A stretch of 20,430 nucleotides of DNA from CBDCEG01 sp965215775 (GCA_965215775.1 CBDCEG010000006.1:1-20430), one strand, 5' to 3'. Numbered from the stretch's first letter, positions 8,450-15,953 are shown. Notes: generated from the sequence alone by a model not told the origin. Made by a program: numbers and translations.

Positions 8450-8478
8450 TTGACTAATTTGTTAATTAGGAGTATTTT
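8450..8478 (+). promoter_or_regulatory. Sigma70-like promoter for the acidic mini-protein gene
   Basis: A -35 box TTGACT (8450-8455) and -10 box TATTTT (8473-8478) are separated by 17 bp, the optimal spacing. The predicted transcript start near 8485 leaves a leader of about 30 nt with a ribosome binding site AGAGGTG (8505-8511) before the ATG at 8516. Confidence 0.55.
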
Positions 8479-8515
8479 GTAGATGTAGGTTAACTAATTT
8501 AAAAAGAGGTGTGTT

Positions 8516-8722
8516 ATGGAAATTGCTGTTTTTTTTATTATTGTAGGGTTTATTATACAAGTAGTTATGTTTATACGAGCTGCAATAAGCCCACATAGTA
8601 ATAACGACTATGAGATAGAAGAGGAAGAAGAAGAGGATTATGATATAATCTATGGTAACTTTGACGATGAAGATGATCTTGCTGATTTTTATTATCATGA
8701 AGATGTTGAAGATGTTTATTAA
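8516..8722 (+). CDS. Small acidic single-pass membrane protein, unknown function
   Basis: A 68-residue protein. Residues about 3-23 (AVFFIIVGFIIQVVMFI) form one hydrophobic helix, followed by RAAISPHSNN. The remaining 40 residues are extremely acidic and tyrosine-rich, with the run EIEEEEEEDYD and DDEDDLADFYYHEDVEDVY. The topology is probably N-terminal anchor with the acidic tail on one face of the inner membrane; which face cannot be decided, though the arginine after the helix favours cytoplasm. It has its own promoter, a good ribosome binding site (AGAGGTG, spacing 4-5) and a strong terminator, so it looks like a real monocistronic gene. I recognise no family. Acidic tails of this kind may bind cations or basic proteins, but that is conjecture. 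Confidence 0.65.
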   Translation: MEIAVFFIIVGFIIQVVMFIRAAISPHSNNDYEIEEEEEEDYDIIYGNFDDEDDLADFYYHEDVEDVY

Positions 8723-8744
8723 GATATTTAGTTATATTACTTAT

Positions 8745-8789
8745 AAATAAAAAACAAGCTTTTATATACTAAAAGCTTGTTTTTTATTT
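8745..8789. terminator. Bidirectional rho-independent terminator
   Basis: A perfect 19-bp stem (8745-8763 with 8771-8789) around a 7-nt loop (atatact). The core CAAGCTTTT/AAAAGCTTG is flanked by A-runs on the left and T-runs on the right, so it can act in both directions. It sits between the convergent acidic mini-protein gene (+) and the DUF2339-DUF3999 operon (-), and probably serves both. Confidence 0.85.
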
Positions 8790-8838
8790 GCCCTATTATT
8801 TTTTTGAGGTAGGTGATGAGGTAGTTTTATTAGCTTTT

Positions 8839-9177
8839 CTATAAAGCGGTAAATATTTCATCAGATTGGACTATATTTTGTTGCTTTAATATTTTTTCCC
8901 AGTCTAATTTTTTTGCAGATGAAAGTGCAAACTTGACACCCATCTTAATAAGGAATATTTTATCACGGAGTCCATTCAGTATTTTTCCAGACTTTCTTTT
9001 TTTGACATAAGTTATAAGCTTATCAATAGTTTCCTTATCTCCTTCTGATGAGATTTTGCTATTTTTTAGTTTGTTGAGTGAGATAATTGCTTTTTCTTTT
9101 TCATGAGAAACTAGATAAACATAAGTCTCAATTATCACTATCTTTTTCAACATTTTTAACCAATATAAAAGCAACAT
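8839..9177 (-). CDS. Unknown 112-residue protein, third gene of the DUF2339 operon
   Basis: The protein is basic and helical (EKEKAIISLNKLKNSK, ETIDKLITYVKKRKSGK, GLRDKIFLIKMGVKFALSSA) and ends in DEIFTAL. No signal peptide, no clear membrane segment and no family that I recognise. The frame overlaps the 3' end of the DUF3999-like gene by 50 bp if the first ATG (9175-9177) is used; an internal ATG at 9151-9153 or a GTG at 9136-9138 would shorten the overlap and are both plausible starts. None has a strong ribosome binding site, so translation is likely coupled to the upstream gene. It is the last gene before the terminator at 8745-8789. Confidence 0.6.
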   Translation of the reverse strand: MLLLYWLKMLKKIVIIETYVYLVSHEKEKAIISLNKLKNSKISSEGDKETIDKLITYVKKRKSGKILNGLRDKIFLIKMGVKFALSSAKKLDWEKILKQQNIVQSDEIFTAL

Positions 9178-10387
9178 ACCCCATAACTAATAAAGCAGTA
9201 ATCATAGCTAGCATAAACAGAAGCTCTTTATTGCTTTTTAAAAAAGATTGTTGGGGGTGGGGTGCAATATTAATTTGTTTTAAAGTTTCTAATTCAGAAA
9301 CTGTACCTTTTATGAAATCAATGTTTTTATCATTATCAACACTTTTATTAATTAAGCTTTCTAGTTCATAATTAGGTTTTAATGCATCTTTGTTACAAAA
9401 ATATAAAGCATACTTTTCTGATGTATTTGCAATAAAGTATAAGTAATTTGGTGGACTTAAAAGGTTTAAATTATTAACTGTAAGTTGTTTGTTATCACCA
9501 TTTGAAATAAGTAATTTTAAATATTTTGCTCTTCCTGTTGTGCTAATTTCAACATTATTTTCTTTAGTTATTGTTGAGGAAAAGAATGAAAATCTTTTAA
9601 TGTATTGCCAACTAAAACCATCATTTGAAATATAAATATCTCCATTTCTTTTAAAGTTTTTTTCTTTAATACTTATTCTTATTTTTGAAAAAGGAATGTT
9701 TTTTATATCAAAAATATACTCTGTTTTTTTATCTTCTTTTATATTTCTAGTTGATTTTATTGCTATTTTATTACTATTCCAAATAATTTTACTTTTATTG
9801 TTATTAGAAAAACTAACAGACTTAATTGTTAGATATTGACTCATTTCTTTTAGCTTTTGATATTTCTTATAAAAAGAGGTGGTTTTATCCAAATGATAAA
9901 TTATTTTAATTTCTTTTGTATTAACTTTAGGTATTTTTACAGTAAAATTACTAGTTCCTGTTTCATTGCTATAATCAAAAATTTTATAGTTACTTAACAA
10001 CTGCTTTCCATTGGCATATATATCCACGGTGCTTTCAAAATTTATGTCTTCAATATTTAGCTTTATATTTTCAATATCAAAGGGTTTGTTAAATTTGTAA
10101 ATTAACTCCCCTTTTTTACGATTATAAGAGCTTGCTGTTAGAGTTTTAGTATTTTCTACAAACTTTCTTTTAAATGAGCGAATAAAGTATCCTTCTATTT
10201 CATTTTTACTATTTCTTAACCTTATATCAGCAAAACTATTTTTACTATTTTTATATATTTCATTATCTAGCTCTAGTTGAACTAGAGTTGGTTTATCAAT
10301 ATTTTCAAAGGTAATGTCTTTTTTGCAAGTTTGAGCATTTAATATTGAGAGTGTATTTAAAAATAATATTAAAATAAATAATTTCAT
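9128..10387 (-). CDS. DUF3999-like exported, membrane-anchored protein
   Basis: A 419-residue protein with an N-terminal signal peptide (about residues 1-18, MKLFILILFLNTLSILNA) and one C-terminal transmembrane helix (about 389-411), so most of it should lie in the periplasm. The central part is beta-rich, with discoidin-like jelly-roll character (ISNDGFSWQYIKRFSFF, GRAKYLKLLISNGDNKQLTVNNL). The segment NLLSPPNYLYFIA...YALYFCNKDALKPNYELESL is the part I match to DUF3999. It starts 2 bp after the stop of the DUF2339-like gene, and the two families are commonly adjacent in proteobacteria, so they probably form a complex. No enzymatic motif is visible. Function unknown; a role in the cell envelope or carbohydrate binding is only an inference from the fold. 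Confidence 0.8.
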   Translation of the reverse strand: MKLFILILFLNTLSILNAQTCKKDITFENIDKPTLVQLELDNEIYKNSKNSFADIRLRNSKNEIEGYFIRSFKRKFVENTKTLTASSYNRKKGELIYKFNKPFDIENIKLNIEDINFESTVDIYANGKQLLSNYKIFDYSNETGTSNFTVKIPKVNTKEIKIIYHLDKTTSFYKKYQKLKEMSQYLTIKSVSFSNNNKSKIIWNSNKIAIKSTRNIKEDKKTEYIFDIKNIPFSKIRISIKEKNFKRNGDIYISNDGFSWQYIKRFSFFSSTITKENNVEISTTGRAKYLKLLISNGDNKQLTVNNLNLLSPPNYLYFIANTSEKYALYFCNKDALKPNYELESLINKSVDNDKNIDFIKGTVSELETLKQINIAPHPQQSFLKSNKELLFMLAMITALLVMGYVAFILVKNVEKDSDN

Positions 10388-10389
10388 TA

Positions 10390-13047
10390 TTATTTCTCCA
10401 CTTTAAGGTTATTTTCTAATTTAGTTTTTTGCTCACTTTTTTTAAGGTAAAAGTATGAAAGAGCAAAGAGAATAGGTCCTAAAATCAATAGTAAAACTAT
10501 TCTATAAATTGAGTTCAAGTTAGTTAAATCAAAGAAAAATGCTTTTAATATTGCAGTAGAAATAAGTATTATTGCTGCCATTTTCATATTCTTTCTTTCG
10601 GTAGTATAGCCAAAAGAGAATAACCCAATACCAAAGATAACCCATAAAATTGTTATAGCAAATTTAGTTCCCTCTGGTGTGAAAAGCCTTACCAAATGAT
10701 ATATTTCTGTATTTAAGAACACAAATACTAAAAATATACCCAAAGCTAACACAGCATCTGATAAATTATGGTTAGAAACTGTTATATTCAAACCTTTGTA
10801 ATGAATATTATAAATTAATGCAAATACAGACATAAATAGGATAAAGTTTATAGTAGCTATTATTAAATTATCTTCTGAAATTATGCAAATATTATAAATA
10901 AAACAAGCAGATATCATTAAAACAAATATATCAAATATAAAGTTGAGTTTTTTTGCATAAAAACTTTTAGATAGTAAAAATGCAAATATAGCAATAATAA
11001 GCATATATATCATCGATATAATATTAGAGTCAGTGTAAAGATGTTTGGAAATTGTATTTAAGTAAGCTAAAACAAAAAATGATAATGCAAATAAAATTAT
11101 AAATAAAGTTTTTTTGATGATGCTATTTTCAATAAACTTGAAATTCAAATTCTTACCTTTGAGTAAGTAATAAGATGTAAATAAAGGTGCTATAACAAAG
11201 AAAGATGTTATTGCTAAGTCTCTAATTTGCATTAAATTCATATCAATATAAAAGCTGTAAGTAATCATTAAGTCCATAAATAAGAATTTAAAAATAACCA
11301 AAGCAAACCCAAAAAAGCCAAACCCAGCATAAGTAACCTCTTTAGTTTTTGTGAATATCCATAGAAGAACAAAAGACTCAACTGACCAAACAATTGTCAA
11401 TATGCTTCCATCAAATATAAGCGCTGGAGTTACTAATAATAATGCAACTGCTTGCCCTAAAACTGAGTAAAATAAGTTTTTAAGGAAAACTTTTTTCCTA
11501 GATAATATGCCAGCATAGACTAACATATAAGCTGCTAAAGGAATGCTTACAGCTGAGTAATATAATAATTTAATATTAAATAGTTTAAATAATATTAAGT
11601 AACTTAGAACAACTGAAATAAAGTTTATCCAAAATAATAAAACTTGGGGTGGCTTAAGATTTTTATCCTCTCTTCTAATTTGATTTATAAATGGAGCAAT
11701 TGAATATATGATAAAAAATGCTGCAATAAGAAGAGCATACTTTATAAAATTATGACCAGCATTTAGTTTGATTGAATAATATGTTGTTGCGGTTGTTATT
11801 ATAAATGCCAGCCAAGGAAGAAGTGTCCATTTCTTATAAACAGAAATAAATAATACACCTAGGTTAAGAATAAGCATATAAGTTAGTAGCCCAATATAAT
11901 TATGCGAACCTGTGCTTAGTAACATTGGAGTTGCAAAGCCACCAATTAGTCCAAAAATAGCTGTTGATTTTGCATCAAATTTGACTGAAATAATGCCTGC
12001 GAGTATTGTTATGAAAATCATTGCAACATAAGCATATTGTGTAGATATGAATATAAAGCCTTCAATACTAACTGCCGCAAAGGAGGATAAATATAACACT
12101 GCAATACCAGCGCCAAATAGACCTTCAGAAAATAGCTTTTGCTTATTAGTGATCATTTTGATACCACCAACTAATAAAGAAATGCCAACAACAATGCCAA
12201 TTAGTACTCTTCCCCAAATTGGAAGCCAATCTTTGTCAATAGAGTATTTTAAGAAAAATCCAATGCCTAAAATAAATGCTAAAATAGATACTTTTAAAAT
12301 AATATTTCCAAAGAATATATCTTCAATAGAATTCTCTTTAAAGTAATTAGTAAGCTGACTCTCTTCATTTTGTTGTTTATTTATAGGTGATTTAGAAGGA
12401 GACTTTGCTGTTTTAAAAATATTTTCAATTTCTTGTTTTTTGGCTTGATAATTTTTTTCTATAATTTTAGATTGGTTGGTTTTTTTTATATTATTAATAA
12501 AACTTTTAACATTTTCTTTACTTATATATTCATTAGGTTTTTCTGGTACAACGGTTTTATTTGAGGCTGTTGGCTCATTAGAAAGTTCGTTATCAGTGTT
12601 ATGTTTAATTATTTTATTTTGTTTATTTATATTTAAAGCTGAAGTTTGAGTATTTTCTTTTTGAGAGCTTTCTTTTTGAGAGCTTTTAGGTAATGCTTCA
12701 GGTAATTTTATATTCCTAGTTGGTGCTAACTCTTCTTTATTTATAACACTTGTCTGTATTGCCTGTGATTTATTTTCTCTATCTTTAGATCTATCTTTAG
12801 ATGAATTGCTCTCAAGATTTTCTCCTGATAGTTTTTCGGAGTACTCTTTATTGATTTTTGTTAATTCATTGATTTTATTATCTAGATCATTAAATTTAGA
12901 CAGCATCAAAATTTCTAGGTCAGCTAACCTTTCTTTTCTGTTAAATTTTATATCATTAATTCTTGATGAAATTGACGATAGCATTGAGATTATAATAATA
13001 ACAAATAGTATTGGTAAAACAGCTGCAAAAAAGATAATAGCTTCCAT
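10390..13047 (-). CDS. DUF2339-like giant polytopic membrane protein
   Basis: An 885-residue protein. It begins with a hydrophobic anchor (about residues 2-24), then a predicted coiled coil (KERLADLEILMLSKFNDLDN and following heptads), then about 160 residues of Ser/Lys/Asn/Gln-rich disordered linker. From roughly residue 245 it consists almost wholly of transmembrane helices, probably more than twenty, opening with IEDIFFGNIILKVSILAFIL and WGRVLIGIVVGISLLVGG, the conserved DUF2339 entry region. The tail is basic and coiled (KKSEQKTKLENNLKVEK). It is preceded by an extended -10 promoter (13081-13089) and an AAGG ribosome binding site, and is followed after 2 bp by the DUF3999-like gene. Function unknown. 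The linker contains two short in-frame tandem duplications. Confidence 0.85.
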   Translation of the reverse strand: MEAIIFFAAVLPILFVIIIISMLSSISSRINDIKFNRKERLADLEILMLSKFNDLDNKINELTKINKEYSEKLSGENLESNSSKDRSKDRENKSQAIQTSVINKEELAPTRNIKLPEALPKSSQKESSQKENTQTSALNINKQNKIIKHNTDNELSNEPTASNKTVVPEKPNEYISKENVKSFINNIKKTNQSKIIEKNYQAKKQEIENIFKTAKSPSKSPINKQQNEESQLTNYFKENSIEDIFFGNIILKVSILAFILGIGFFLKYSIDKDWLPIWGRVLIGIVVGISLLVGGIKMITNKQKLFSEGLFGAGIAVLYLSSFAAVSIEGFIFISTQYAYVAMIFITILAGIISVKFDAKSTAIFGLIGGFATPMLLSTGSHNYIGLLTYMLILNLGVLFISVYKKWTLLPWLAFIITTATTYYSIKLNAGHNFIKYALLIAAFFIIYSIAPFINQIRREDKNLKPPQVLLFWINFISVVLSYLILFKLFNIKLLYYSAVSIPLAAYMLVYAGILSRKKVFLKNLFYSVLGQAVALLLVTPALIFDGSILTIVWSVESFVLLWIFTKTKEVTYAGFGFFGFALVIFKFLFMDLMITYSFYIDMNLMQIRDLAITSFFVIAPLFTSYYLLKGKNLNFKFIENSIIKKTLFIILFALSFFVLAYLNTISKHLYTDSNIISMIYMLIIAIFAFLLSKSFYAKKLNFIFDIFVLMISACFIYNICIISEDNLIIATINFILFMSVFALIYNIHYKGLNITVSNHNLSDAVLALGIFLVFVFLNTEIYHLVRLFTPEGTKFAITILWVIFGIGLFSFGYTTERKNMKMAAIILISTAILKAFFFDLTNLNSIYRIVLLLILGPILFALSYFYLKKSEQKTKLENNLKVEK
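12656..12685 (-). repeat. 15-bp tandem duplication in the DUF2339 linker
   Basis: Two exact copies of tctttttgagagctt on the + strand encode the repeated pentapeptide SSQKE in the disordered linker. It is in frame, so length changes would be tolerated. Confidence 0.8.
12779..12802 (-). repeat. 12-bp tandem duplication in the DUF2339 linker
   Basis: Two exact copies of ctatctttagat on the + strand encode SKDR twice (context NSSKDRSKDRENK). This is a second in-frame slippage-type repeat in the same linker. Confidence 0.75.
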
Positions 13048-13080
13048 AAAAAACCTTAAATACTTTTAAAATAAAAGTTA

Positions 13081-13089
13081 ATTATAGCA
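13081..13089 (-). promoter_or_regulatory. Extended -10 promoter of the DUF2339 operon
   Basis: On the minus strand the sequence TGCTATAAT gives a consensus TATAAT (13081-13086) with the TGn extension; no good -35 box is present at 17 bp. The predicted start near 13074 leaves a leader of about 27 nt with AAGG at 13054-13057. It is divergent from the rpsF promoter about 60 bp away. Confidence 0.5.
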
Positions 13090-13147
13090 CTATTACAATT
13101 TGGTATGGTTAAAAAACTCACCAAAGAACTCTAAGTTAATATTTTAA

Positions 13148-13175
13148 TTGCACTTTCTTATTTTACTGATACAAT
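13148..13175 (+). promoter_or_regulatory. Sigma70-like promoter of the rpsF-rpsR-rplI operon
   Basis: A -35 box TTGCAC (13148-13153) and a -10 box TACAAT (13170-13175) are separated by 16 bp, close to consensus. Transcription would begin near 13182, immediately before a hairpin, giving a leader of about 65 nt. Confidence 0.65.
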
Positions 13176-13189
13176 CCTCGCTTCTCCTT

Positions 13190-13219
13190 GCTATCATTTT
13201 TTTGGTAGCTATTTTTTTT
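13190..13219 (+). promoter_or_regulatory. Hairpin plus U-run in the rpsF leader (possible attenuator)
   Basis: A 7-bp stem (13190-13196 gctatca with 13203-13209 tggtagc, including one G-U pair) with a six-T loop is followed after TA by eight Ts (13212-13219). The layout resembles a weak intrinsic terminator located between the promoter and the rpsF ribosome binding site. Autoregulation of S6 operons by an S6:S18-binding leader is known in many bacteria, but I do not see the characteristic CCG bulge here, so the role is uncertain. Confidence 0.45.
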
Positions 13220-13246
13220 AATTTTAATACCCATAGGGAGCTTAAA

Positions 13247-13576
13247 ATGAGACATTATGAAATTGTATTTCTTGTTCAGCCAGATCAAAGCGAACAAGTA
13301 CCACTTATGATAGAAAAGTATTCTAAAATAGTAACGGAAGACAAAGGAACTATTCATAGAACTGAAGACTGGGGAAGACGCGTTCTTTCTTATCCAATTA
13401 ACAACTTTGCAAAAGCACACTACGCTTTAATGAATGTAGAATGCACAAATGAAGCACTTGACGAAATAAAAACATCATTTAAATTTAATGATGCTGTTCT
13501 TCGTAACTTAATAATCCGTCAAGATAAAGCAATTACTGAGCCTTCAGTGATTATGTCTGCAAAAGAAAATAAATAA
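13247..13576 (+). CDS. rpsF: 30S ribosomal protein S6
   Basis: S6 binds S18 and the 16S rRNA platform of the small subunit. The start at 13247 (MRHYEIVFLVQPDQSEQVP) is chosen because this is the universal S6 N-terminus and AGGGAG lies 7 nt upstream; a longer frame from 13148 covers the promoter and leader and encodes only a spurious hydrophobic stretch. Conserved blocks are DWGRRVLSYPINNFAKAHYALMNVE, with the split given here as DWGRRVLSYPIN and AKAHYALMNVE, then FNDAVLRNLIIR and TEPS. At 109 residues it lacks the long acidic tail of the enterobacterial protein (131-135). The next gene, rpsR, starts 14 bp on. Confidence 0.96.
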   Translation: MRHYEIVFLVQPDQSEQVPLMIEKYSKIVTEDKGTIHRTEDWGRRVLSYPINNFAKAHYALMNVECTNEALDEIKTSFKFNDAVLRNLIIRQDKAITEPSVIMSAKENK

Positions 13577-13590
13577 TTGGGGTAATTATC

Positions 13591-13842
13591 ATGCAAAAGA
13601 AAAAAACAACATTTAAAAGAAGACCAAAGGTTTTCATCAAAAAATATGATGTATTTAACAAAGCTGGTGCGCCAGAAATTGATTATAAAGACATTGAATT
13701 ACTAAAAGGTTTTGTAAGCGAAGCTGGGAAAATAATCCCAAGTAGAGTTACAGGAACTGGCGTTTTCAATCAACGCAAAGTAGCACAAGCTATAAAACGA
13801 GCTAGATTTTTAGCTTTAATTGAATATACAGATAAACATTAA
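13591..13842 (+). CDS. rpsR: 30S ribosomal protein S18
   Basis: S18 heterodimerises with S6 on the platform of the 30S subunit. The protein has 83 residues, slightly longer than the E. coli S18 (75), and shows the conserved IDYKDIELLKGFVSEAGKI, IPSRVTGT and AIKRARFLALIEYTDKH segments with a basic N-terminus. A ribosome binding site TGGGGT precedes the ATG. It sits 14 bp after rpsF and 10 bp before rplI. The priB gene found between rpsF and rpsR in enteric bacteria is absent, as in many other gammaproteobacteria. No zinc-binding cysteines are present. Confidence 0.96.
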   Translation: MQKKKTTFKRRPKVFIKKYDVFNKAGAPEIDYKDIELLKGFVSEAGKIIPSRVTGTGVFNQRKVAQAIKRARFLALIEYTDKH

Positions 13843-13852
13843 GGAGTTAATT

Positions 13853-14302
13853 ATGCAAGTAATCTTATTAGAAAAAATTGCCAATTTAGGCGACCTTGGT
13901 GAAAAAGTTATTGTTAAATCTGGATTTGCTAGAAACTACCTTTTACCAAAAGGAAAAGCAACAACTGCAACACCAGAAAATATTAAAATTTTTGAAGCAA
14001 GAAGAGCAGAGCTAGAGAAAATAGCTCTTGAAACTTTAAATACAGCAAAAGCAAAAGGAGAATTAATTGACGGTAAATCAATTACAATTCAAGCGCAAAC
14101 AGGAACAGAAGGTCGTTTATTCGGTTCAGTTGGTTCAATTGATATTGTTGAAGCTGCCAAAAAAGCTGGTATTGAAATTGAAAGAAATGAAGTTCGTATG
14201 CCTGAAGGAGCAATTCGCCAAACAGGTGAGTTCATTATTCCTTTAACACTACATTCTGATGTTCACATTTCAATAACTGTAAATATTGTTGAAGAAGCAT
14301 AA
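13853..14302 (+). CDS. rplI: 50S ribosomal protein L9
   Basis: L9 binds the L1-stalk base of the large subunit and helps reading-frame maintenance. The start at 13853 (MQVILLEKIANLGDLGEKV) is chosen for the conserved L9 N-terminus and the AAGGAG 7 nt upstream; a longer frame from 13820 would overlap rpsR. Both globular domains are present: the N-terminal domain with SGFARNYLLPKGKA, a long connecting helix (IFEARRAELEKIALETLNTA) and the C-terminal domain with GRLFGSVGSIDI and VRMPEGAIRQTGEF. The 149-residue length is normal. It ends the operon at a strong terminator. Confidence 0.96.
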   Translation: MQVILLEKIANLGDLGEKVIVKSGFARNYLLPKGKATTATPENIKIFEARRAELEKIALETLNTAKAKGELIDGKSITIQAQTGTEGRLFGSVGSIDIVEAAKKAGIEIERNEVRMPEGAIRQTGEFIIPLTLHSDVHISITVNIVEEA

Positions 14303-14320
14303 TATTTAAAAGTTTTCTAA

Positions 14321-14347
14321 AAAGCACCTTTATAGGTGCTTTTTTTT
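14321..14347 (+). terminator. Rho-independent terminator of the rpsF operon
   Basis: A 9-bp stem AAAGCACCT / AGGTGCTTT (14321-14329 with 14334-14342), loop TTAT, followed by five more Ts. It lies 19 bp after the rplI stop, so dnaB is probably transcribed separately. Confidence 0.9.
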
Positions 14348-14410
14348 ACTTTAAAGAAAAGCATTTTATATTTTTTAATGTAATGTAAGATAAAATATAC
14401 TTTTAACTAA

Positions 14411-14456
14411 TACTATGCTCATATATTACTTATATAAATAATATATGAGTATAGTA
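14411..14456. repeat. 18-bp inverted repeat upstream of dnaB
   Basis: The arms 14411-14428 and 14439-14456 (left arm tactatgctcatatatta) are complementary at 17 of 18 positions; the exception, G14417 opposite T14450, would be a G-U pair in RNA. The spacer is 10 bp (cttatataaa). There is no T-run after it, so it is not a standard terminator. It may be an operator for a dimeric regulator or a leader hairpin of dnaB, 70 bp before the start codon. Confidence 0.6.
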
Positions 14457-14526
14457 AATAACCCGTAAGATATTTATAAACATAAACTTTATAGAAAATA
14501 TAATACAAAAAAAGAGAAATTAAACA

Positions 14527-15933
14527 ATGCCAGAAAATAGTTATTCAAATTATGACAATAATAAACTTGCTCAATTAAAAACACCTCCTCATTCAAACGA
14601 AGCTGAGGAAGCTGTTATTGGTGCATTACTTATAAATGCTGACTCTTGGGAGAAAATTGAAAGCACTATTTCAACTAATGACTTTTATAAAAGAGAGTTT
14701 AGAATTGTTTTTGATGCAATTTCTAGCCTTGCTAACAAATACCAACCGTTTGATTATGTTACAGTTATAAACGAACTTAGACTAACTGATGATTTTGAGA
14801 AAATTGGTGGAGAACAGTTTATCCTAAATATTGTTGAAAGAATTACAAGTGCTTCAAATGTAAAGATTTATGCAAACTTAGTTCGTGAAAAATCAGTTCT
14901 AAGACAAATGATTGAAGCAAGTGGTCAAATAACTGAAATGGGCTATTTCCCAGGAAAAAAAGAAGTTAAAGAGGTTATAGATTCAGCAGAACAGAAAATA
15001 TTTAGAATAGCTGAGCAATATCAATCAAATGATAGAGATGGTTTTTTGAAAATTAATCAAATAACGGCTCAAACCTTAAAACAAATTGAAATTTTATCCG
15101 AGCAAGAAGGTGAAATAACTGGTCTTGCAACAGGTTGGAAAGATTTTGATGAGAAAACCCTTGGCTTACAAAAAGGTGATTTATTTATTTTAGCAGCTAG
15201 ACCATCTATGGGGAAAACTGCACTTTGTTTGAATATTGCAACTAATGTAGCGTTATTTGAAAAGAAAAATGTTGCAATTTTTTCACTTGAAATGCCTGCA
15301 GAACAATTAACAATGAGACTTATTTCTGCTTTAGGGCAAATAAATCAAACTAATATTAGAAAAGGAACTTTAGAAAAGCAGGAGTGGAAAAGGCTTAGAG
15401 GTGCAGTTCAACAGCTTGCGAACGCACCAATATTTATTAATGATAACTTAGGTTTAACACCAACTGAAATGCGTTCTAACTGTAGAAGATTGGTTAGGGA
15501 AAATGGTCCACTTGGACTAATCATTGTTGATTATTTGCAATTAATGGATTTACCTGATAGCAATGAAAGTAGAGCTAATGTTGTTTCTGAAATTTCTAGA
15601 TCTTTAAAAATGCTTGCCAAAGAGTTTGATTGCACAGTTATGGCACTTTCACAGTTAAATCGTAGTTTAGAAAATAGAACTGATAAACGACCAATAATGT
15701 CTGATTTGCGTGAATCTGGTGCAATTGAGCAAGATGCAGATATTATCACATTTATTTATAGAGATGCTGTTTATGCAGCCGCTGATGACCCTCGTAAACA
15801 AGATAAAACCGCAGAAATAATAATAGGAAAACAAAGAAATGGACCAATAGGTTCAATCAAACTTACCTTTTTGGGTGAATATACACAATTTGTAGATTAC
15901 GCTCACACAGAAGAGGATTATGGTTCCTTTTAA
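14527..15933 (+). CDS. dnaB: Replicative DNA helicase DnaB
   Basis: DnaB is the hexameric 5'-3' helicase that unwinds the replication fork. The N-terminal domain begins at TPPHSNEAEEAVIGALL (DnaG-interacting domain, about residues 20-120), followed by a linker and the RecA-like C-terminal domain: Walker A ARPSMGKT (residues 224-231), EMPAEQLTMRL, Walker B LIIVDYLQL with Asp335, then LSQLNRSLENR and SDLRESGAIEQDADII. The end KQRNGPIGSIKLTF is also standard. The 468-residue length is normal and there is no intein. AAAGAG precedes the ATG. A TATAAT at 14499-14504 lacks a good -35 box, so the promoter is not certain. Confidence 0.96.
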   Translation: MPENSYSNYDNNKLAQLKTPPHSNEAEEAVIGALLINADSWEKIESTISTNDFYKREFRIVFDAISSLANKYQPFDYVTVINELRLTDDFEKIGGEQFILNIVERITSASNVKIYANLVREKSVLRQMIEASGQITEMGYFPGKKEVKEVIDSAEQKIFRIAEQYQSNDRDGFLKINQITAQTLKQIEILSEQEGEITGLATGWKDFDEKTLGLQKGDLFILAARPSMGKTALCLNIATNVALFEKKNVAIFSLEMPAEQLTMRLISALGQINQTNIRKGTLEKQEWKRLRGAVQQLANAPIFINDNLGLTPTEMRSNCRRLVRENGPLGLIIVDYLQLMDLPDSNESRANVVSEISRSLKMLAKEFDCTVMALSQLNRSLENRTDKRPIMSDLRESGAIEQDADIITFIYRDAVYAAADDPRKQDKTAEIIIGKQRNGPIGSIKLTFLGEYTQFVDYAHTEEDYGSF

Positions 15934-15953
15934 ATAAAAAGAGAGAATAAATA

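Larger units (their letters stand above)
8182..8515. other. 334-bp gene-poor interval between rapZ and the acidic mini-protein gene
   Basis: It holds a startless minus-strand ORF remnant (8258-8422) and a sigma70-like promoter for the downstream small gene (8450-8478). The end of rapZ has only an A/T hairpin (8166-8187, a single G-C pair), too weak to call a terminator. No RNA gene was recognised. Confidence 0.6.

Noticed and set aside
9087..9371. A + strand open frame of 94 codons across the DUF3999-like gene end
   Set aside because: It lies opposite two better-supported minus-strand frames; shadow frame.
12047..12346. A + strand open frame of 99 codons inside the DUF2339-like gene
   Set aside because: It is antisense to well-supported membrane-helix codons and has no ribosome binding site or recognisable protein character.
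13148..13246. A 33-residue N-terminal extension of S6 giving a hydrophobic leader
   Set aside because: It overlaps the predicted promoter and leader hairpin; the universal S6 start MRHYEIVF at 13247 has a proper AGGGAG site.
13820..13852. An 11-codon extension of L9 overlapping rpsR
   Set aside because: L9 proteins start MQVILL, and AAGGAG is correctly spaced for the ATG at 13853.
14499..14504. TATAAT as the dnaB promoter
   Set aside because: There is no acceptable -35 box or TGn extension, and the distance to the start codon leaves almost no leader; not called in AT-rich sequence.
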